From positions 62,001 through 126,000 of the forward strand of contig CANLUC010000005.1 in NCBI GenBank assembly GCA_947494195.1: a stretch of 64,000 bases of DNA. The letters run 5' to 3'. The notes under the pieces were generated by a model. The model was not told the DNA's origin. It searched no databases and saw only the letters and a list, made by a program, of their open reading frames with translations. The stretch comes from an uncultured Nesterenkonia sp. GTDB taxonomy: Bacteria; Actinomycetota; Actinomycetes; Actinomycetales; Micrococcaceae. The position numbers were made by a program, and so were the translations under genes. This document shows, piece by piece, positions 25,079 through 33,904 of this stretch; within the stretch, counting starts at the first letter, position 1; every line of letters begins with the position of its first letter.

Positions 25079-26736
25079 TGAACTCCCTGATCACCGCGTT
25101 CACCACGAACGCAGCTGAGGCGCCGCTGGCCAATGCCGCTGCCGAGGCCGGTTCCGACGTCGGCAGCCCGCTGGCGAATATCGCCATCTTCGTCGTCTTC
25201 GTGGGCGTCACGCTCTTCTTCGTGATCCGCGCCTCGAAGAACAACAACACCGCCGCGGACTACTACGCCGGCGGACGTTCCTTCTCCGGCACCCAGAACG
25301 GCACCGCGATCGCCGGAGACTACCTCTCCGCGGCGTCCTTCCTGGGCATCGTCGGCGCCATCGCGGTCTACGGCTACGACGGCTTCCTGTACTCCATCGG
25401 CTTCCTGGTGGCCTGGCTGATCGCCCTGCTGCTGGTCGCCGAGCTGATGCGCAACACCGGCAAGTTCACCATGGCCGACGTGCTCAGCTTCCGCCTGCGG
25501 CAACAGCCGGTGCGGATCGCCGCAGCGATCTCCACGCTGGCCGTCTGCCTGTTCTACCTGCTGGCTCAGATGGCGGGCGCCGGCGCGCTGGTCTCGCTGC
25601 TGCTGGGCATCGACTCCGGCGTGGGTCAGTCGCTGATCATCGCCGTGGTCGGCGCGCTGATGATCTTCTACGTGTTCATCGGCGGCATGAAGGGCACCAC
25701 CTGGGTGCAGATCATCAAGGCCACCCTGCTGATCATCGGCTCCGCGGTGATGACCATCTGGGTGCTCGCGCTCTATGGCTTCAACTTCTCCGAGCTGCTC
25801 GGCGCGGCCGTGGAGAACACCGGCGAGGAGGCGCTTCTCGAGCCAGGCCTGCAGTACGGCGCGGACCTGTTCACCAAGCTGGACTTCATGTCCCTGGGCA
25901 TCGCCCTGGTGCTGGGCACCGCCGCGCTGCCGCATGTGCTGATCCGCTTCTACACGGTGCCGACCGCCAAGGACGCACGCAAGTCCGTGGTGGTTGCCAT
26001 CGCGCTGATCGGCGCGTTCTACCTGTTCACCCTGGTGCTGGGCTACGGCGCAGCGGCGCTGCTGGACACCGAGACGATCCTGGCAGCACCGGGCGGGCAG
26101 AACTCGGCCGCACCGCTGCTGGCCTATGAACTCGGCGGCACGCTGCTCCTGGGCTTCATCGCCGCCGTCGCCTTCGCCACGATCCTCGCGGTGGTCGCCG
26201 GGCTGACCATCACCGCCTCGGCCTCCTTCGCCCACGATGTCTACGCCCAGGTCATCAAGAAGGGCAAGCTGGACTCCGCCGGTGAGGTCAAGGCCGCACG
26301 CATGACCGTGATCGTGGTGGGCATCCTCGCGATCCTCGGCGGCATCGGCGCACAGGGACAGAACGTGGCCTTCCTGGTCGCGCTCGCCTTCGCGGTGGCC
26401 GCCTCGGCGAACCTGCCGACGATCCTGTACTCGCTGTTCTGGAAGCGCTTCACCACCCGTGGCGCACTGTGGTCCATGTACGGCGGGCTCAGCTCCGCGC
26501 TGCTGCTGATCGCCTTCTCCCCGGTGGTCTGGGGCCGCGACACCTCGTTCTTCCCGGATGTGGATCTGGCGATCTACCCGCTCACCAACCCGGGTCTGGT
26601 CTCGATCCCGCTGGCCTTCCTGCTGGGCTGGATCGGTTCGCTGACCTCCAAGGTGGCGGAGGACCCGGCGAAGCAGGCTGAGATGGAGATCCGCTCGCTC
26701 ACAGGTGTGGGCGCGGAGAAGGCCACGGAGCACTAA
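25078..26736 (+). CDS. Cation/acetate symporter (ActP/MctC type)
   Basis: 552-residue sodium:solute symporter. Characteristic segments: DYYAGGRSFSGTQNGTAIAGDYLSAASFLGIVGAIAVYGYDGFLYSIGFLVAWL, VFIGGMKGTTWVQIIKA and GTAALPHVLIRFYTVPTAKDARKS. About 13 helices. Members carry acetate, propionate or pyruvate with Na+ or H+. Operon with DUF485 gene; upstream region has a CRP-like site. A family B palindrome follows 14 bases after its stop and could end transcription. Confidence 0.94.
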   Translation: MNSLITAFTTNAAEAPLANAAAEAGSDVGSPLANIAIFVVFVGVTLFFVIRASKNNNTAADYYAGGRSFSGTQNGTAIAGDYLSAASFLGIVGAIAVYGYDGFLYSIGFLVAWLIALLLVAELMRNTGKFTMADVLSFRLRQQPVRIAAAISTLAVCLFYLLAQMAGAGALVSLLLGIDSGVGQSLIIAVVGALMIFYVFIGGMKGTTWVQIIKATLLIIGSAVMTIWVLALYGFNFSELLGAAVENTGEEALLEPGLQYGADLFTKLDFMSLGIALVLGTAALPHVLIRFYTVPTAKDARKSVVVAIALIGAFYLFTLVLGYGAAALLDTETILAAPGGQNSAAPLLAYELGGTLLLGFIAAVAFATILAVVAGLTITASASFAHDVYAQVIKKGKLDSAGEVKAARMTVIVVGILAILGGIGAQGQNVAFLVALAFAVAASANLPTILYSLFWKRFTTRGALWSMYGGLSSALLLIAFSPVVWGRDTSFFPDVDLAIYPLTNPGLVSIPLAFLLGWIGSLTSKVAEDPAKQAEMEIRSLTGVGAEKATEH

Positions 26737-26750
26737 GCCGCTCCCCCTGC

Positions 26751-26822
26751 GTTGAGGGGCGGATTCTCCGAGTACTCGATGCCGTATGCGGCATGAGATG
26801 CTCGGAGAATCCGCCCCTCAAC
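26751..26822. repeat. Palindromic repeat family B, copy 1 (72 bp)
   Basis: Perfect outer stem of 22 bp beginning GTTGAGGGGCGGATTCTCCG, closed by a near-perfect inner hairpin ATGCCG-TATG-CGGCAT. The TGA stop of the leftward nuclease gene (26818-26820) lies inside its terminal arm. It also sits between convergent genes (actP ending at 26736). Confidence 0.92.
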
Positions 26823-27840
26823 TGTGTGTGGGCAGCTGCGGCGGGCACCAGCCGCGCTGCAGCAGGGCTCGCTGGATCCGCGCGATCGCGAGACGCCCCT
26901 GATCGGCCATGTGGTCCTGGGTGATCCGGACCTCCATCCAGCCCAGCTCCTCGGTGATCTCGCTGCGTCGGACATCCTTGCGGACGCTCGCCGGGGAGGA
27001 ATGAAAGTCCTCACCCTCGTACTGGATGGACACCTTGAACTCCTTCACCGCCAGATCCGGTTCGAACCAGGGGTGGCCGCTGGGGTGAGCAATCACCGGG
27101 TTGACTCGCGGTTCGGGCAGACCCGCCAAGTGCATGTAATAGCGCAGACGCGTCTCCTGAGGAGAGTCAGACCCGACGCGGATGAGCTCCAGCACCTCAC
27201 GTACCTGCCGGATCCCCTTGGTGCGGCCCCGGACGACGGCGACCTGGCGCAGCTCGGACAGTGTGGCCAGAGGAGCCCCCTCCTCCCCGTATTCGCGCCG
27301 TGGGCGGCGCACCGCACGGTCACCGAGAATGAGAGCCTGCTCCAAGGGTCGATGGAGCGCGAGATCCAGCCAGGTCCATGCCGGGTGGGTGAGCCGGACG
27401 CCGTCGAGCGTCACGATGAATCTCTCGGGGACCTCGATGCGGTGCCCGAGGACCAGGCCGGGCCGCTCCACTCGTGGTCCATCGCGCGGACTCGTGACAT
27501 GAAATGGCGGCCCCGGCTCTCCCGGCAGCAGACCCCACTGCACCGCCGCAGTGTCGAAACTGATCACCCGGTCGGAATCTTCGGTGAGTCCCTGCAGCAG
27601 CGCCTGGGCCGCTGACCCACCAAGGACTTCCGGCCCACCAGGGATCCCGTCGATGCCGGGAAGCCCGGTGCCGGCGTAGATGCCATGGGCGACGCGGCGG
27701 ATCAGACCGTTGGCCGCAGAGTGTTCGAGGTCTCGGCGGGTCAGCTCCCCCTCCAGCAGGCCCGCCCGGCGTCGGCCCATCGCGGGCATGATCACCGCGG
27801 GGCGTCGTCGACGGTCGGGAGGATGGCTGAGGAGTTCCAC
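26818..27840 (-). CDS. AbiEi-like protein with C-terminal DUF559/Vsr-like nuclease domain
   Basis: About 340 residues. The N-terminal part (about 25-115) has the AbiEi-like pattern ELTRRDLEHSAANGLIRRVAHGIYAGTG. The C-terminal part (about 225-335) is DUF559/Vsr-like: SPQETRLRYYMHLAGLPEPRVNPVI (E229), WFEPDLAVKEFKVSIQYEGEDFH (D262, Q273, E275, H280) and RRSEITEELGWMEVRIT. It is distant in sequence from the nuclease at 1635-2921 but has the same domain order. Both sides carry a family B palindrome, and the stop codon is inside one. The GTG start lacks a good ribosome site; an ATG at 27789 is an alternative. Function unknown. Confidence 0.72.
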   Translation of the reverse strand: MELLSHPPDRRRRPAVIMPAMGRRRAGLLEGELTRRDLEHSAANGLIRRVAHGIYAGTGLPGIDGIPGGPEVLGGSAAQALLQGLTEDSDRVISFDTAAVQWGLLPGEPGPPFHVTSPRDGPRVERPGLVLGHRIEVPERFIVTLDGVRLTHPAWTWLDLALHRPLEQALILGDRAVRRPRREYGEEGAPLATLSELRQVAVVRGRTKGIRQVREVLELIRVGSDSPQETRLRYYMHLAGLPEPRVNPVIAHPSGHPWFEPDLAVKEFKVSIQYEGEDFHSSPASVRKDVRRSEITEELGWMEVRITQDHMADQGRLAIARIQRALLQRGWCPPQLPTHS

Positions 27841-27957
27841 ACGGCCCAGTCAATGCCTCGTCGGATGAGCTCGCGGCGCCGGACATCGAGCTGTGGAGAA
27901 CAGAGGGTTTCACGCCGCAGCGGTGAACCCCTGGGGAAATCCACCGCCGCTACTCGC

Positions 27958-28029
27958 GTTGAGCGGCGGATTCTCCGAACAGTTGGGGGCTACTTCCGCA
28001 TGAGGTACCCGTAAATTCCGCCGCTCAGC
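27958..28029. repeat. Palindromic repeat family B, copy 2 (72 bp, one arm decayed)
   Basis: Left arm GTTGAGCGGCGGATTCTCCG is intact; the right arm ends CCGCCGCTCAGC but has several mismatches inside. It lies 118 bases upstream of the nuclease start at 27840 and 22 bases after the DivIVA-like stop, so it is the second bracket of the nuclease gene. Confidence 0.85.
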
Positions 28030-28051
28030 GAAAGGGGTGAAACCAGCCTCA

Positions 28052-28618
28052 TCAGCCGACGGAGGCCATGATCTCTGTCATCTTGTCCAGGAAGGCGTCC
28101 ACCTGGGCCTCGTCGTAGCCGTTGTGGCCGTGGGCGCCGGTGAAGGTGATCGTGCGGACCTCATCCACGCTCATCGGGTTCTCCCCATCGAGGTACTGCT
28201 CCAGCTGGCGGCACAGCTCATCCACCTGCTCCTTGCGATAGCCGTTGGAGGAGGAGTGCGCCGGCTCGCGGAAGCGCTTGCCGTCGGGCAGGGCCAGGCG
28301 TCCGCGCAGCGGCTCGGCTCGCTCGGCGAGCAGCTCGTACCAGGCATCCTCGCCATGGGCCTCGATGTACTTGTCGCGCTCGGAGCCGGCGAAGGCGTCC
28401 TCCAGCCGGTCTAGGGCGCCGTCGACCTCTGCGGGGTCATAGCCGCCGCCGGTCATCGAGAAGCTCACGTCCCGGATCTCCGAGAGGGCCATGCCCTCCC
28501 CGGAGTCATAGGCCACGCGGGCCCGTCCCATGAACTCGTCGACTTCGCGACGGCTGTACCCCTGCTCCCCGTCGTCGAGGAGGGTGAAAAGTGCGGTCTC
28601 GTTCTGCGCCATGGTCAT
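28052..28618 (-). CDS. DivIVA-domain-containing protein
   Basis: 188 residues. Two related segments are visible: YSRREVDEFMGRARVAYDSGEGMALSEIRDVSFSMTGGGYDPAEVDGALDRLEDAF (about 20-74) and YRKEQVDELCRQLEQYLDG...VDEVRTITFTGAHGHNGYDEAQVDAFLDKM (about 127-184). Both have the GYDxxQVDxFL pattern of DivIVA N-terminal domains. DivIVA proteins bind curved membrane at poles and septa; a scaffold role is inferred. Its start overlaps the cdsA stop by four bases, placing it at the end of the frr-cdsA unit. Confidence 0.85.
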   Translation of the reverse strand: MTMAQNETALFTLLDDGEQGYSRREVDEFMGRARVAYDSGEGMALSEIRDVSFSMTGGGYDPAEVDGALDRLEDAFAGSERDKYIEAHGEDAWYELLAERAEPLRGRLALPDGKRFREPAHSSSNGYRKEQVDELCRQLEQYLDGENPMSVDEVRTITFTGAHGHNGYDEAQVDAFLDKMTEIMASVG

Positions 28619-29469
28619 AAGCCTAATGGAACTCCGCCGGCATCCCCGTTAAGCGCGACCACGACGAAGAACGCGGTGGGCATGGCGAAGACCAGCGAGT
28701 CGAGCCGATCCATCACCCCGCCGTGACCTGGGAGGAGTCGAGACATGTCCTTGATGCCCAGCTCGCGCTTGACCATCGACTCGGAGAAGTCGCCGGCGGT
28801 GGAGGCGATCACCACGGTGATCGCCAGGACCGCGCCGACGTAGAGCGGCTCGTCGAAGATCAGCCAGGAGGCCAGCACCCCGACTCCGGTAGCGCCGAGC
28901 AGCGAGCCGCCGAATCCTTCCCAGGACTTCTTCGGGCTGATCTTCGGCGCCATCGGATGCCGTCCGAAGAACACACCGAAGATGTAGCCGAAGGTGTCGT
29001 TCGAGACCACCAGCAGCACGACGACGACGAGGCGCCAGTCGCCCTGGTCCAGGTTCAGCAGCAGCACCGCGAAGGACATCATGAACGGCACCCAGCTGGC
29101 CACGAACACCGAGGCCAGGATGGAGCGGCCCGGGTCCCGGACCTTCCACACCGCCGCCGCGACGATGATCGCCAGCCCGGTGACCATGAGCGCCAGGGTC
29201 AGCGCCTCCACACCCCCGAAGTAGGCGGCGGTGGGCATCGAGATGGCCCCGAGGAACAGCGGGATCTTGGGCAGCCGCAGCTGCTGTCCGGTCGGCGCGA
29301 CGCGCGTCTCAAGGGCGCGCGCAACCTCCCAGACGCCCATCGAGAGCAGGATCGTCCAGACGAAGATCAGCATCAGCTCGAAGAAGAAGATCCCCAGCAG
29401 TGCAGGTACCAGCAGGACGACGCCGGTGATGATGGCCGCGGGAAGATTCCTCCCTGCTTTGGTGGACAT
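28615..29469 (-). CDS. cdsA: Phosphatidate cytidylyltransferase
   Basis: Membrane enzyme making CDP-diacylglycerol from CTP and phosphatidate. 284 residues with about eight helices. The C-terminal signature is present: DFSESMVKRELGIKDMSRLLPGHGGVMDRLDSL (S-x2-KR-x4-KD-x5-PGHGG-x2-DR-x-D). The start overlaps the frr stop by one base (TGATG). Gene order frr-cdsA is standard in bacteria. Confidence 0.96.
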   Translation of the reverse strand: MSTKAGRNLPAAIITGVVLLVPALLGIFFFELMLIFVWTILLSMGVWEVARALETRVAPTGQQLRLPKIPLFLGAISMPTAAYFGGVEALTLALMVTGLAIIVAAAVWKVRDPGRSILASVFVASWVPFMMSFAVLLLNLDQGDWRLVVVVLLVVSNDTFGYIFGVFFGRHPMAPKISPKKSWEGFGGSLLGATGVGVLASWLIFDEPLYVGAVLAITVVIASTAGDFSESMVKRELGIKDMSRLLPGHGGVMDRLDSLVFAMPTAFFVVVALNGDAGGVPLGL

Positions 29470-30026
29470 CAGACCTCGAGCAGCTCCGCCTCTTTGCGCT
29501 TGCTCATCTCATCGATCTTCTCGATGTAGGTCTTGGTGAGGTTCTCGAGCTCCTTGGTGCCCCGCTCGCCGTCGTCCTTGCCGACCTCGCCATCCTTGAT
29601 GGCCTTCTCGATCACGTCCTTGGACTTGCGGCGGGTGTTGCGCACCGAGACCTTGTGATCCTCGCCCTTGGACTTGATCAGCTTCACGTACTCCTTGCGG
29701 CGCTCCTCGGTGAGGTCCGGGATGGTGATGCGGATCTGCTTGCCGTCATTGGAGGGGTTGGCGCCGATCTCGGAGTCGGAGAGGGCCCGCTCGATGTCGC
29801 GCATGGCAGAGATGTCATAGGGCGTGATCAGGATGGTCTTGGCGTCCGGTGTGGAGAACGCGGCCAGCTGCTGCAGCGGAGTGGCGGAGCCGTAGTAGTC
29901 GACCAGCACGCGGGAGTAGAGCGCGGGGTTGGCCCGGCCGGTGCGCACGGTGCTGAAGTCCACCGATGTCGCCTCGATGGCTCGCTCGAACTGCTCCTTG
30001 GCGTCTGCCAGGGTCTCATCAATCAC
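29469..30026 (-). CDS. frr: Ribosome recycling factor
   Basis: Splits post-termination ribosomes with EF-G. 185 residues, standard length. Motifs: DFSTVRTGRANPALYSRVLVDYYGSATPLQQLA and the C-terminal DEMSKRKEAELLEV; middle segment IRITIPDLTEERRKEYVKLIKSKGEDHKVSVRNTRRKS is strongly conserved. GTG start with AAGGAG upstream. Confidence 0.98.
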   Translation of the reverse strand: MIDETLADAKEQFERAIEATSVDFSTVRTGRANPALYSRVLVDYYGSATPLQQLAAFSTPDAKTILITPYDISAMRDIERALSDSEIGANPSNDGKQIRITIPDLTEERRKEYVKLIKSKGEDHKVSVRNTRRKSKDVIEKAIKDGEVGKDDGERGTKELENLTKTYIEKIDEMSKRKEAELLEV

Positions 30027-30105
30027 GGGGGTCTCCTTATTGAACGACGTCGGGGGTGACGTTGAGGATCGCGTAGGGGTTCAGTCTAGTGGGGGCAGCG
30101 CCAGG

Positions 30106-30828
30106 TCAGGGCGTGACCAGCGTGCCGATCTCCTCGCCCAGCAGGGCGCGGGTCACGTTGCCCTCCCCCTCCATGCCGAAGACGCGCATGTCGAGGTCGT
30201 TGTCGTTACACATGGTCATCGCGGTCTGATCCATCACCCGGATGTTCCTGCGCAGCGCATCGGTGTAGGTCAGGTGCTCGAGCTTCTGCGCATCCGGATT
30301 GGTCTTCGGATCAGCGGTGTAGACCCCGTCCACGCCCGACTTGGCCATCAGGACCATGTCCGAACGGGTCTCCAGCGCCCGCTGGGCGCAGACCGTGTCA
30401 GTGGAGAAGTACGGCATGCCGGCGCCGGCGCCGAAGACGACGACGCGGTCCTTCTCCATGTGCCGCACCGCACGCAGCGGAATGTAGGACTCGGCGACCT
30501 GGCCCATGGTGATGGCCGTCTGCACCCGGGTCGGCTGTCCGGCCTGCTCCAGGAAGTCCTGCAGGGCCAGGGCGTTCATCACCGTGCCCAGCATGCCGAT
30601 GTAGTCGGCGCGGGCGCGGTCCATGCCGGCCTTGGAGAGTTCAGCGCCGCGGAAGAAGTTGCCGCCGCCGACGACGACGGAGACCTCCACCTGTCCCTTG
30701 ACCGCGGCGATCTGCTCGGCGATCCCGCGGACCGTGGCCGGGTCGACGCCCACGGCACCCCCGCCGAAGACCTCTCCGGAGAGCTTCAGCAGCACCCGGC
30801 GGCGATGTTTCGGTGTCTGTGCGGTCAT
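30106..30828 (-). CDS. pyrH: UMP kinase
   Basis: Phosphorylates UMP to UDP in pyrimidine synthesis. 240 residues of the amino acid kinase fold: [14 protein letters not shown] at the N-terminus, [29 protein letters not shown] and [23 protein letters not shown] chose the ATG at 30828, which has GGAGGAA upstream; earlier in-frame starts run through the terminator. The gap of 79 bases to frr suggests they can be co-transcribed. Confidence 0.97.
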   Translation of the reverse strand: MTAQTPKHRRRVLLKLSGEVFGGGAVGVDPATVRGIAEQIAAVKGQVEVSVVVGGGNFFRGAELSKAGMDRARADYIGMLGTVMNALALQDFLEQAGQPTRVQTAITMGQVAESYIPLRAVRHMEKDRVVVFGAGAGMPYFSTDTVCAQRALETRSDMVLMAKSGVDGVYTADPKTNPDAQKLEHLTYTDALRRNIRVMDQTAMTMCNDNDLDMRVFGMEGEGNVTRALLGEEIGTLVTP

Positions 30829-30917
30829 GGAGTTCCTCCAGGAATGTAGGCGCGGAATGCGGGTGTGGCGGGGCGTCGTCGAGGGCTGGACGCTGAGATC
30901 CAGGGGTGTGGGCACAG

Positions 30918-30957
30918 AAAAGGGGGTGACCACCTCGTGTGAAGTGGTCACCCCCTT
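30918..30957 (-). terminator. Rho-independent terminator after rpsB-tsf
   Basis: A 14-bp perfect stem (30920-30933 with 30944-30957, AAGGGGGTGACCAC) with a 10-base loop. Read on the minus strand it is followed by a T-run (TTTTC). It lies 68 bases after the tsf stop and upstream of pyrH, so it separates the two transcription units. Confidence 0.88.
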
Positions 30958-31024
30958 GACGTCTGGACTGATGAATCGCGACCAGTCTAATGGGCCGCGA
31001 CGCTCAGTTCAGCAGTATCGCGTG

Positions 31025-31864
31025 TCAGGCTCCGACGCGGAAGCGAGCCAGGCCCTTGGCCGAGGCGCCAGCGGACTCGAGGACCTGGGTGACGGTCTTC
31101 TTCGGGTCCTTGGCGAACGGCTGGTCGACCAGCACGTTGTCCTTGAAGTACGCGTTGGTGCGTCCTTCAATGATCTTCGTCATGGCCTGCTCCGGCTTGT
31201 TCTCGGCGCGGGCGGTCTCCTCGGCGATGCGGCGCTCGTTCTCCACCGTCTCGGAGGGGACCTCGTCGCGGGTCAGGAACTGCGGGGACAGTGCGGCGGC
31301 GTGCACCGCGATGTCGTGCGCAGCTTCCTTGGCGGCGTCCGAGTCAGCGTCGACGGCGAAGAGCACGCCGACCTGTGCCGGAAGATCCTTGGAGGTCTTG
31401 TGCAGGTAGGCATCCACGAAGGCGCCTTCCAGCTTGGCAAGACGACGCACGACGACCTTTTCGCCCAGGATCGCGCCCTCTTCGGTGACCACGTCGGAGA
31501 GCTTCTTGCCGTCGACCTCAGCCTCGAGCAGCGCTTCCACGGTGTCCACGTCATGAGCGACGGCGGTCGCGAGGACCGTGTCGGTCAGCGCGACGAACTT
31601 CGCAGACTTTGCCACGAAGTCGGTCTCGGCGTTGACCTCGATCAGGTAGCCCTTGGTGCCGTCGACGACCTTGGCGGTGACCAGGCCTTCTGCGGCGGAG
31701 CGTCCCTCGCGCTTGGCAGCGCCCTTGAGACCCTTGATGCGGATGCCCTCGATGGCCTTGTCGACGTCGCCGTCGGCCTCGTCGAGAGCCTTCTTGACGT
31801 CCATCATGCCGGCGCCGGTGCGCTCGCGCAGGGCCTTGATGTCAGCAGCGGTGTAATTCGCCAT
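31025..31864 (-). CDS. tsf: Elongation factor Ts
   Basis: Guanine nucleotide exchange factor for EF-Tu. 279 residues. The N-terminal signature is YTAADIKALRERTGAGMMDVKKALDEADGDVDKAIE, followed by the conserved GYLIEVNAETDFVAKSAKF. Lies 18 bases downstream of rpsB; the pair is followed by a strong terminator. Confidence 0.98.
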   Translation of the reverse strand: MANYTAADIKALRERTGAGMMDVKKALDEADGDVDKAIEGIRIKGLKGAAKREGRSAAEGLVTAKVVDGTKGYLIEVNAETDFVAKSAKFVALTDTVLATAVAHDVDTVEALLEAEVDGKKLSDVVTEEGAILGEKVVVRRLAKLEGAFVDAYLHKTSKDLPAQVGVLFAVDADSDAAKEAAHDIAVHAAALSPQFLTRDEVPSETVENERRIAEETARAENKPEQAMTKIIEGRTNAYFKDNVLVDQPFAKDPKKTVTQVLESAGASAKGLARFRVGA

Positions 31865-31882
31865 AGAAACGCAGTTCCTCTC

Positions 31883-32791
31883 TTACTTGGCTTCTTCAGC
31901 CGAAGCTTCGGTGGACTCGGTGGACTCTGCGGCGGGTGCCTCTGCAGCCTGCTCGGCCTGTGCAGGCTCCTCAGTGGTCTGCTCAGCCTGCGCAGGCGCT
32001 TCGGCTGTCGCGGTCTGCTCGGTGGCGTGCTGCTCGAGCAGTTCGCGCTCCCACTCGGCCATCGGCTCTGCGGCAGTGCCGGAGCCGCCGCCGCGCTTGG
32101 ATTCGCGAGCCATGAGGCCATCGGCCACGGCGTCGGCGATCACGCGAGTCAGCAGGTCCACGGACCGGATGGCGTCGTCGTTGCCCGGGATCGGGTAGTT
32201 GACGTCATCGGGATCGCAGTTGGTGTCGAGGATGGCGATCACGGGGATGCCCAGCTTCTTGGCCTCGTCGACGGCAAGGTGTTCCTTGTTGGTGTCGACG
32301 ATCCAGATGGCGGACGGAGTCTTGGTCAGGTTGCGGATACCACCGAGGTTGGACTGCAGCTTGGTGAGCTCGCGGCGCATCAGCAGCAGTTCCTTCTTGG
32401 TGTGACCGGAGCCGGCGACGTCGTCGAAGTCGATCTCCTCGAGCTCCTTCATGCGCTGGACGCGCTTGGAGACCGTGGCGAAGTTGGTCAGCATGCCGCC
32501 GAGCCAACGGTGGTTGACGTAGGGCTGGCCGACGCGGGTGGCCTGCTCGGCGATGGCTTCCTGGCCCTGCTTCTTGGTGCCGACGAAGAGGACGGAGCCG
32601 CCGTGGGCGACAGTCTGCTTGACGAATTCGTAGGCGTTGTCGATGTAGGACAGCGACTGCTGGAGGTCAACGATGTAGATACCGTTGCGCTCGGTGAAGA
32701 TGAATCGCTTCATCTTCGGGTTCCAGCGGCGAGTCTGGTGTCCGAAGTGGACGCCGGAGTCGAGCAGCTGGCGCATGGTGACGACAGGCAT
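31883..32791 (-). CDS. rpsB: 30S ribosomal protein S2
   Basis: 302 residues. Starts [45 protein letters not shown], the S2 signature; [12 protein letters not shown] and [35 protein letters not shown] confirm. The ATG at 32791 has GAAAGGAAA upstream. A C-terminal tail of about 50 residues rich in Ala, Glu, Gln and Thr, with repeated AQAEQ units, extends beyond the core, a known tendency in Actinobacteria. Confidence 0.98.
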   Translation of the reverse strand: MPVVTMRQLLDSGVHFGHQTRRWNPKMKRFIFTERNGIYIVDLQQSLSYIDNAYEFVKQTVAHGGSVLFVGTKKQGQEAIAEQATRVGQPYVNHRWLGGMLTNFATVSKRVQRMKELEEIDFDDVAGSGHTKKELLLMRRELTKLQSNLGGIRNLTKTPSAIWIVDTNKEHLAVDEAKKLGIPVIAILDTNCDPDDVNYPIPGNDDAIRSVDLLTRVIADAVADGLMARESKRGGGSGTAAEPMAEWERELLEQHATEQTATAEAPAQAEQTTEEPAQAEQAAEAPAAESTESTEASAEEAK

Positions 32792-33175
32792 GGTATTTCC
32801 TTTCAATGCCGGGCTTGGAACACGCAGGGTGAACCTGGTGCAGCTCCGGCTGGGATTCTCGGTTGGACAATAGCCCGGTTCTCTCGGGCTCCTGGCAGAG
32901 AAGGGAGTTCTCCCGCGATCCTCGCCACACCTGCGCGTCCTGAAAGGACGAGTACGATGCGGACCGATGAGAATCACCCCGATCGCTCGGGCAGTCTCTG
33001 CGCGTAGTCAGCTGATCCAGGCGTGCGTAGGCACACCAGTGTCAACTGCTGGGGTTCAGCTTAGCGGCTCGACGGCGTTTTCCCCAACCGTCCCAGACCT
33101 CACTCGACGCAGCCGACTCTCCTCAGATTGCGACCATGCTCTCGATGGAGATGCTCGGCGCGGCAGGCTGACGCC
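32792..33175. promoter_or_regulatory. 384-base divergent promoter/leader region between rpsB and the M23 peptidase gene
   Basis: No gene is supported here. On the minus strand a leader of about 80-100 bases would precede rpsB, with a possible -10 TATTGT near 32868. Ribosomal protein leaders upstream of rpsB are known, but I cannot fold this one confidently. Confidence 0.35.
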
Positions 33176-33766
33176 ATGAACGCTGTTGAGCCTGGTCCTC
33201 CCCGGCAGCGACCGGAGTTTCGACGCCGGCTCCCGGGGCTCCTCCTGCTTCTGCTGGTCGTGGCGCTGGCGACTTCCTCGGCTGGGCCGCTCGCGGCCTC
33301 GGGGGTAGGTTCATCCCCGGACTCGGACTCGCCCATCGGCCAGCAGCTCCAGGGCCTCTGGCGCAGTCCCGTGACGGCGGCGGAGCTCCGTCCCTTCGCA
33401 GCTCCGCCGTCCCCCTGGGGCGCCGGCCACCGCGGGGTGGATCTGGGCCCGCTCACAGCAGGCGCCACCATTCGCGCCCCTGCTGATGGTCACGTGAGCT
33501 TCGCCGGGGTGGTGGTGGACCGTCCCGTGCTCTCCATCGACCACGGATCGGGGTACCTGAGCTCCTTCGAACCGGTGGAGGGGTCCCTGGAGGTCGGCGA
33601 CATGGTCTCCGCAGGCGATCCGGTGGGAACCCTTGCTCCGGGCAGAGGTCACTGCACAGCACCCTGCCTGCACTGGGGTGTGCGCCTGCACGGGGAGTAC
33701 GTCAACCCGCTGCTGCTCACCGGGGACGTCGAGCCTTCAGTGCTGCTCCCTCTGAGCGAGCGATGA
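33176..33766 (+). CDS. M23-family (LytM) metallopeptidase, exported
   Basis: 196 residues. Signal sequence of Arg-rich start and LLLLLLVVALATSSAG, then a short M23 domain. Metal ligands: GHRGVDLG (H85, D89) and HWGVR (H166). The usual HxH is CLH here, a variant common in actinobacterial family members. Predicted to cut peptidoglycan peptides, or to act as an activator. Divergent from rpsB, as often in Actinobacteria. The end of this gene (33731-33766) is repeated in diverged form at 37148-37183, the other side of the accessory island. ATG chosen because the signal peptide begins there. Confidence 0.87.
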   Translation: MNAVEPGPPRQRPEFRRRLPGLLLLLLVVALATSSAGPLAASGVGSSPDSDSPIGQQLQGLWRSPVTAAELRPFAAPPSPWGAGHRGVDLGPLTAGATIRAPADGHVSFAGVVVDRPVLSIDHGSGYLSSFEPVEGSLEVGDMVSAGDPVGTLAPGRGHCTAPCLHWGVRLHGEYVNPLLLTGDVEPSVLLPLSER

Positions 33767-33785
33767 TGCCGGCCATGACGAGTTC
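33760..33785. repeat. 26-bp direct repeat, left boundary of island
   Basis: Identical to 37177-37202 (begins GCGATGATGCCGGCCATGAC). Similarity extends 29 bases further left with six mismatches, into the M23 coding end. Candidate attachment-site duplication. Confidence 0.8.
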
Positions 33786-33904
33786 GGTGAGTCCTAGGGA
33801 GATCAGGGCGATACTGAAGTTCCCTAAATTATGGCTCTTGATCGAAGGAATATGGAAACATAATCGATCAATCAGAAGAGGACACTTCTGCCCCTAAATC
33901 GTCT

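Noticed and set aside
24976-26733. A 585-residue leftward frame antisense to the acetate symporter
   Set aside because: Composition of alternating Gly, Asp, Gln, His and Arg is typical of the reverse of a GC-rich membrane protein gene.
32792-33175. A structured ribosomal-protein leader before rpsB
   Set aside because: Known leaders exist for other phyla, but I could not identify a conserved fold here by eye, so only the region is listed.
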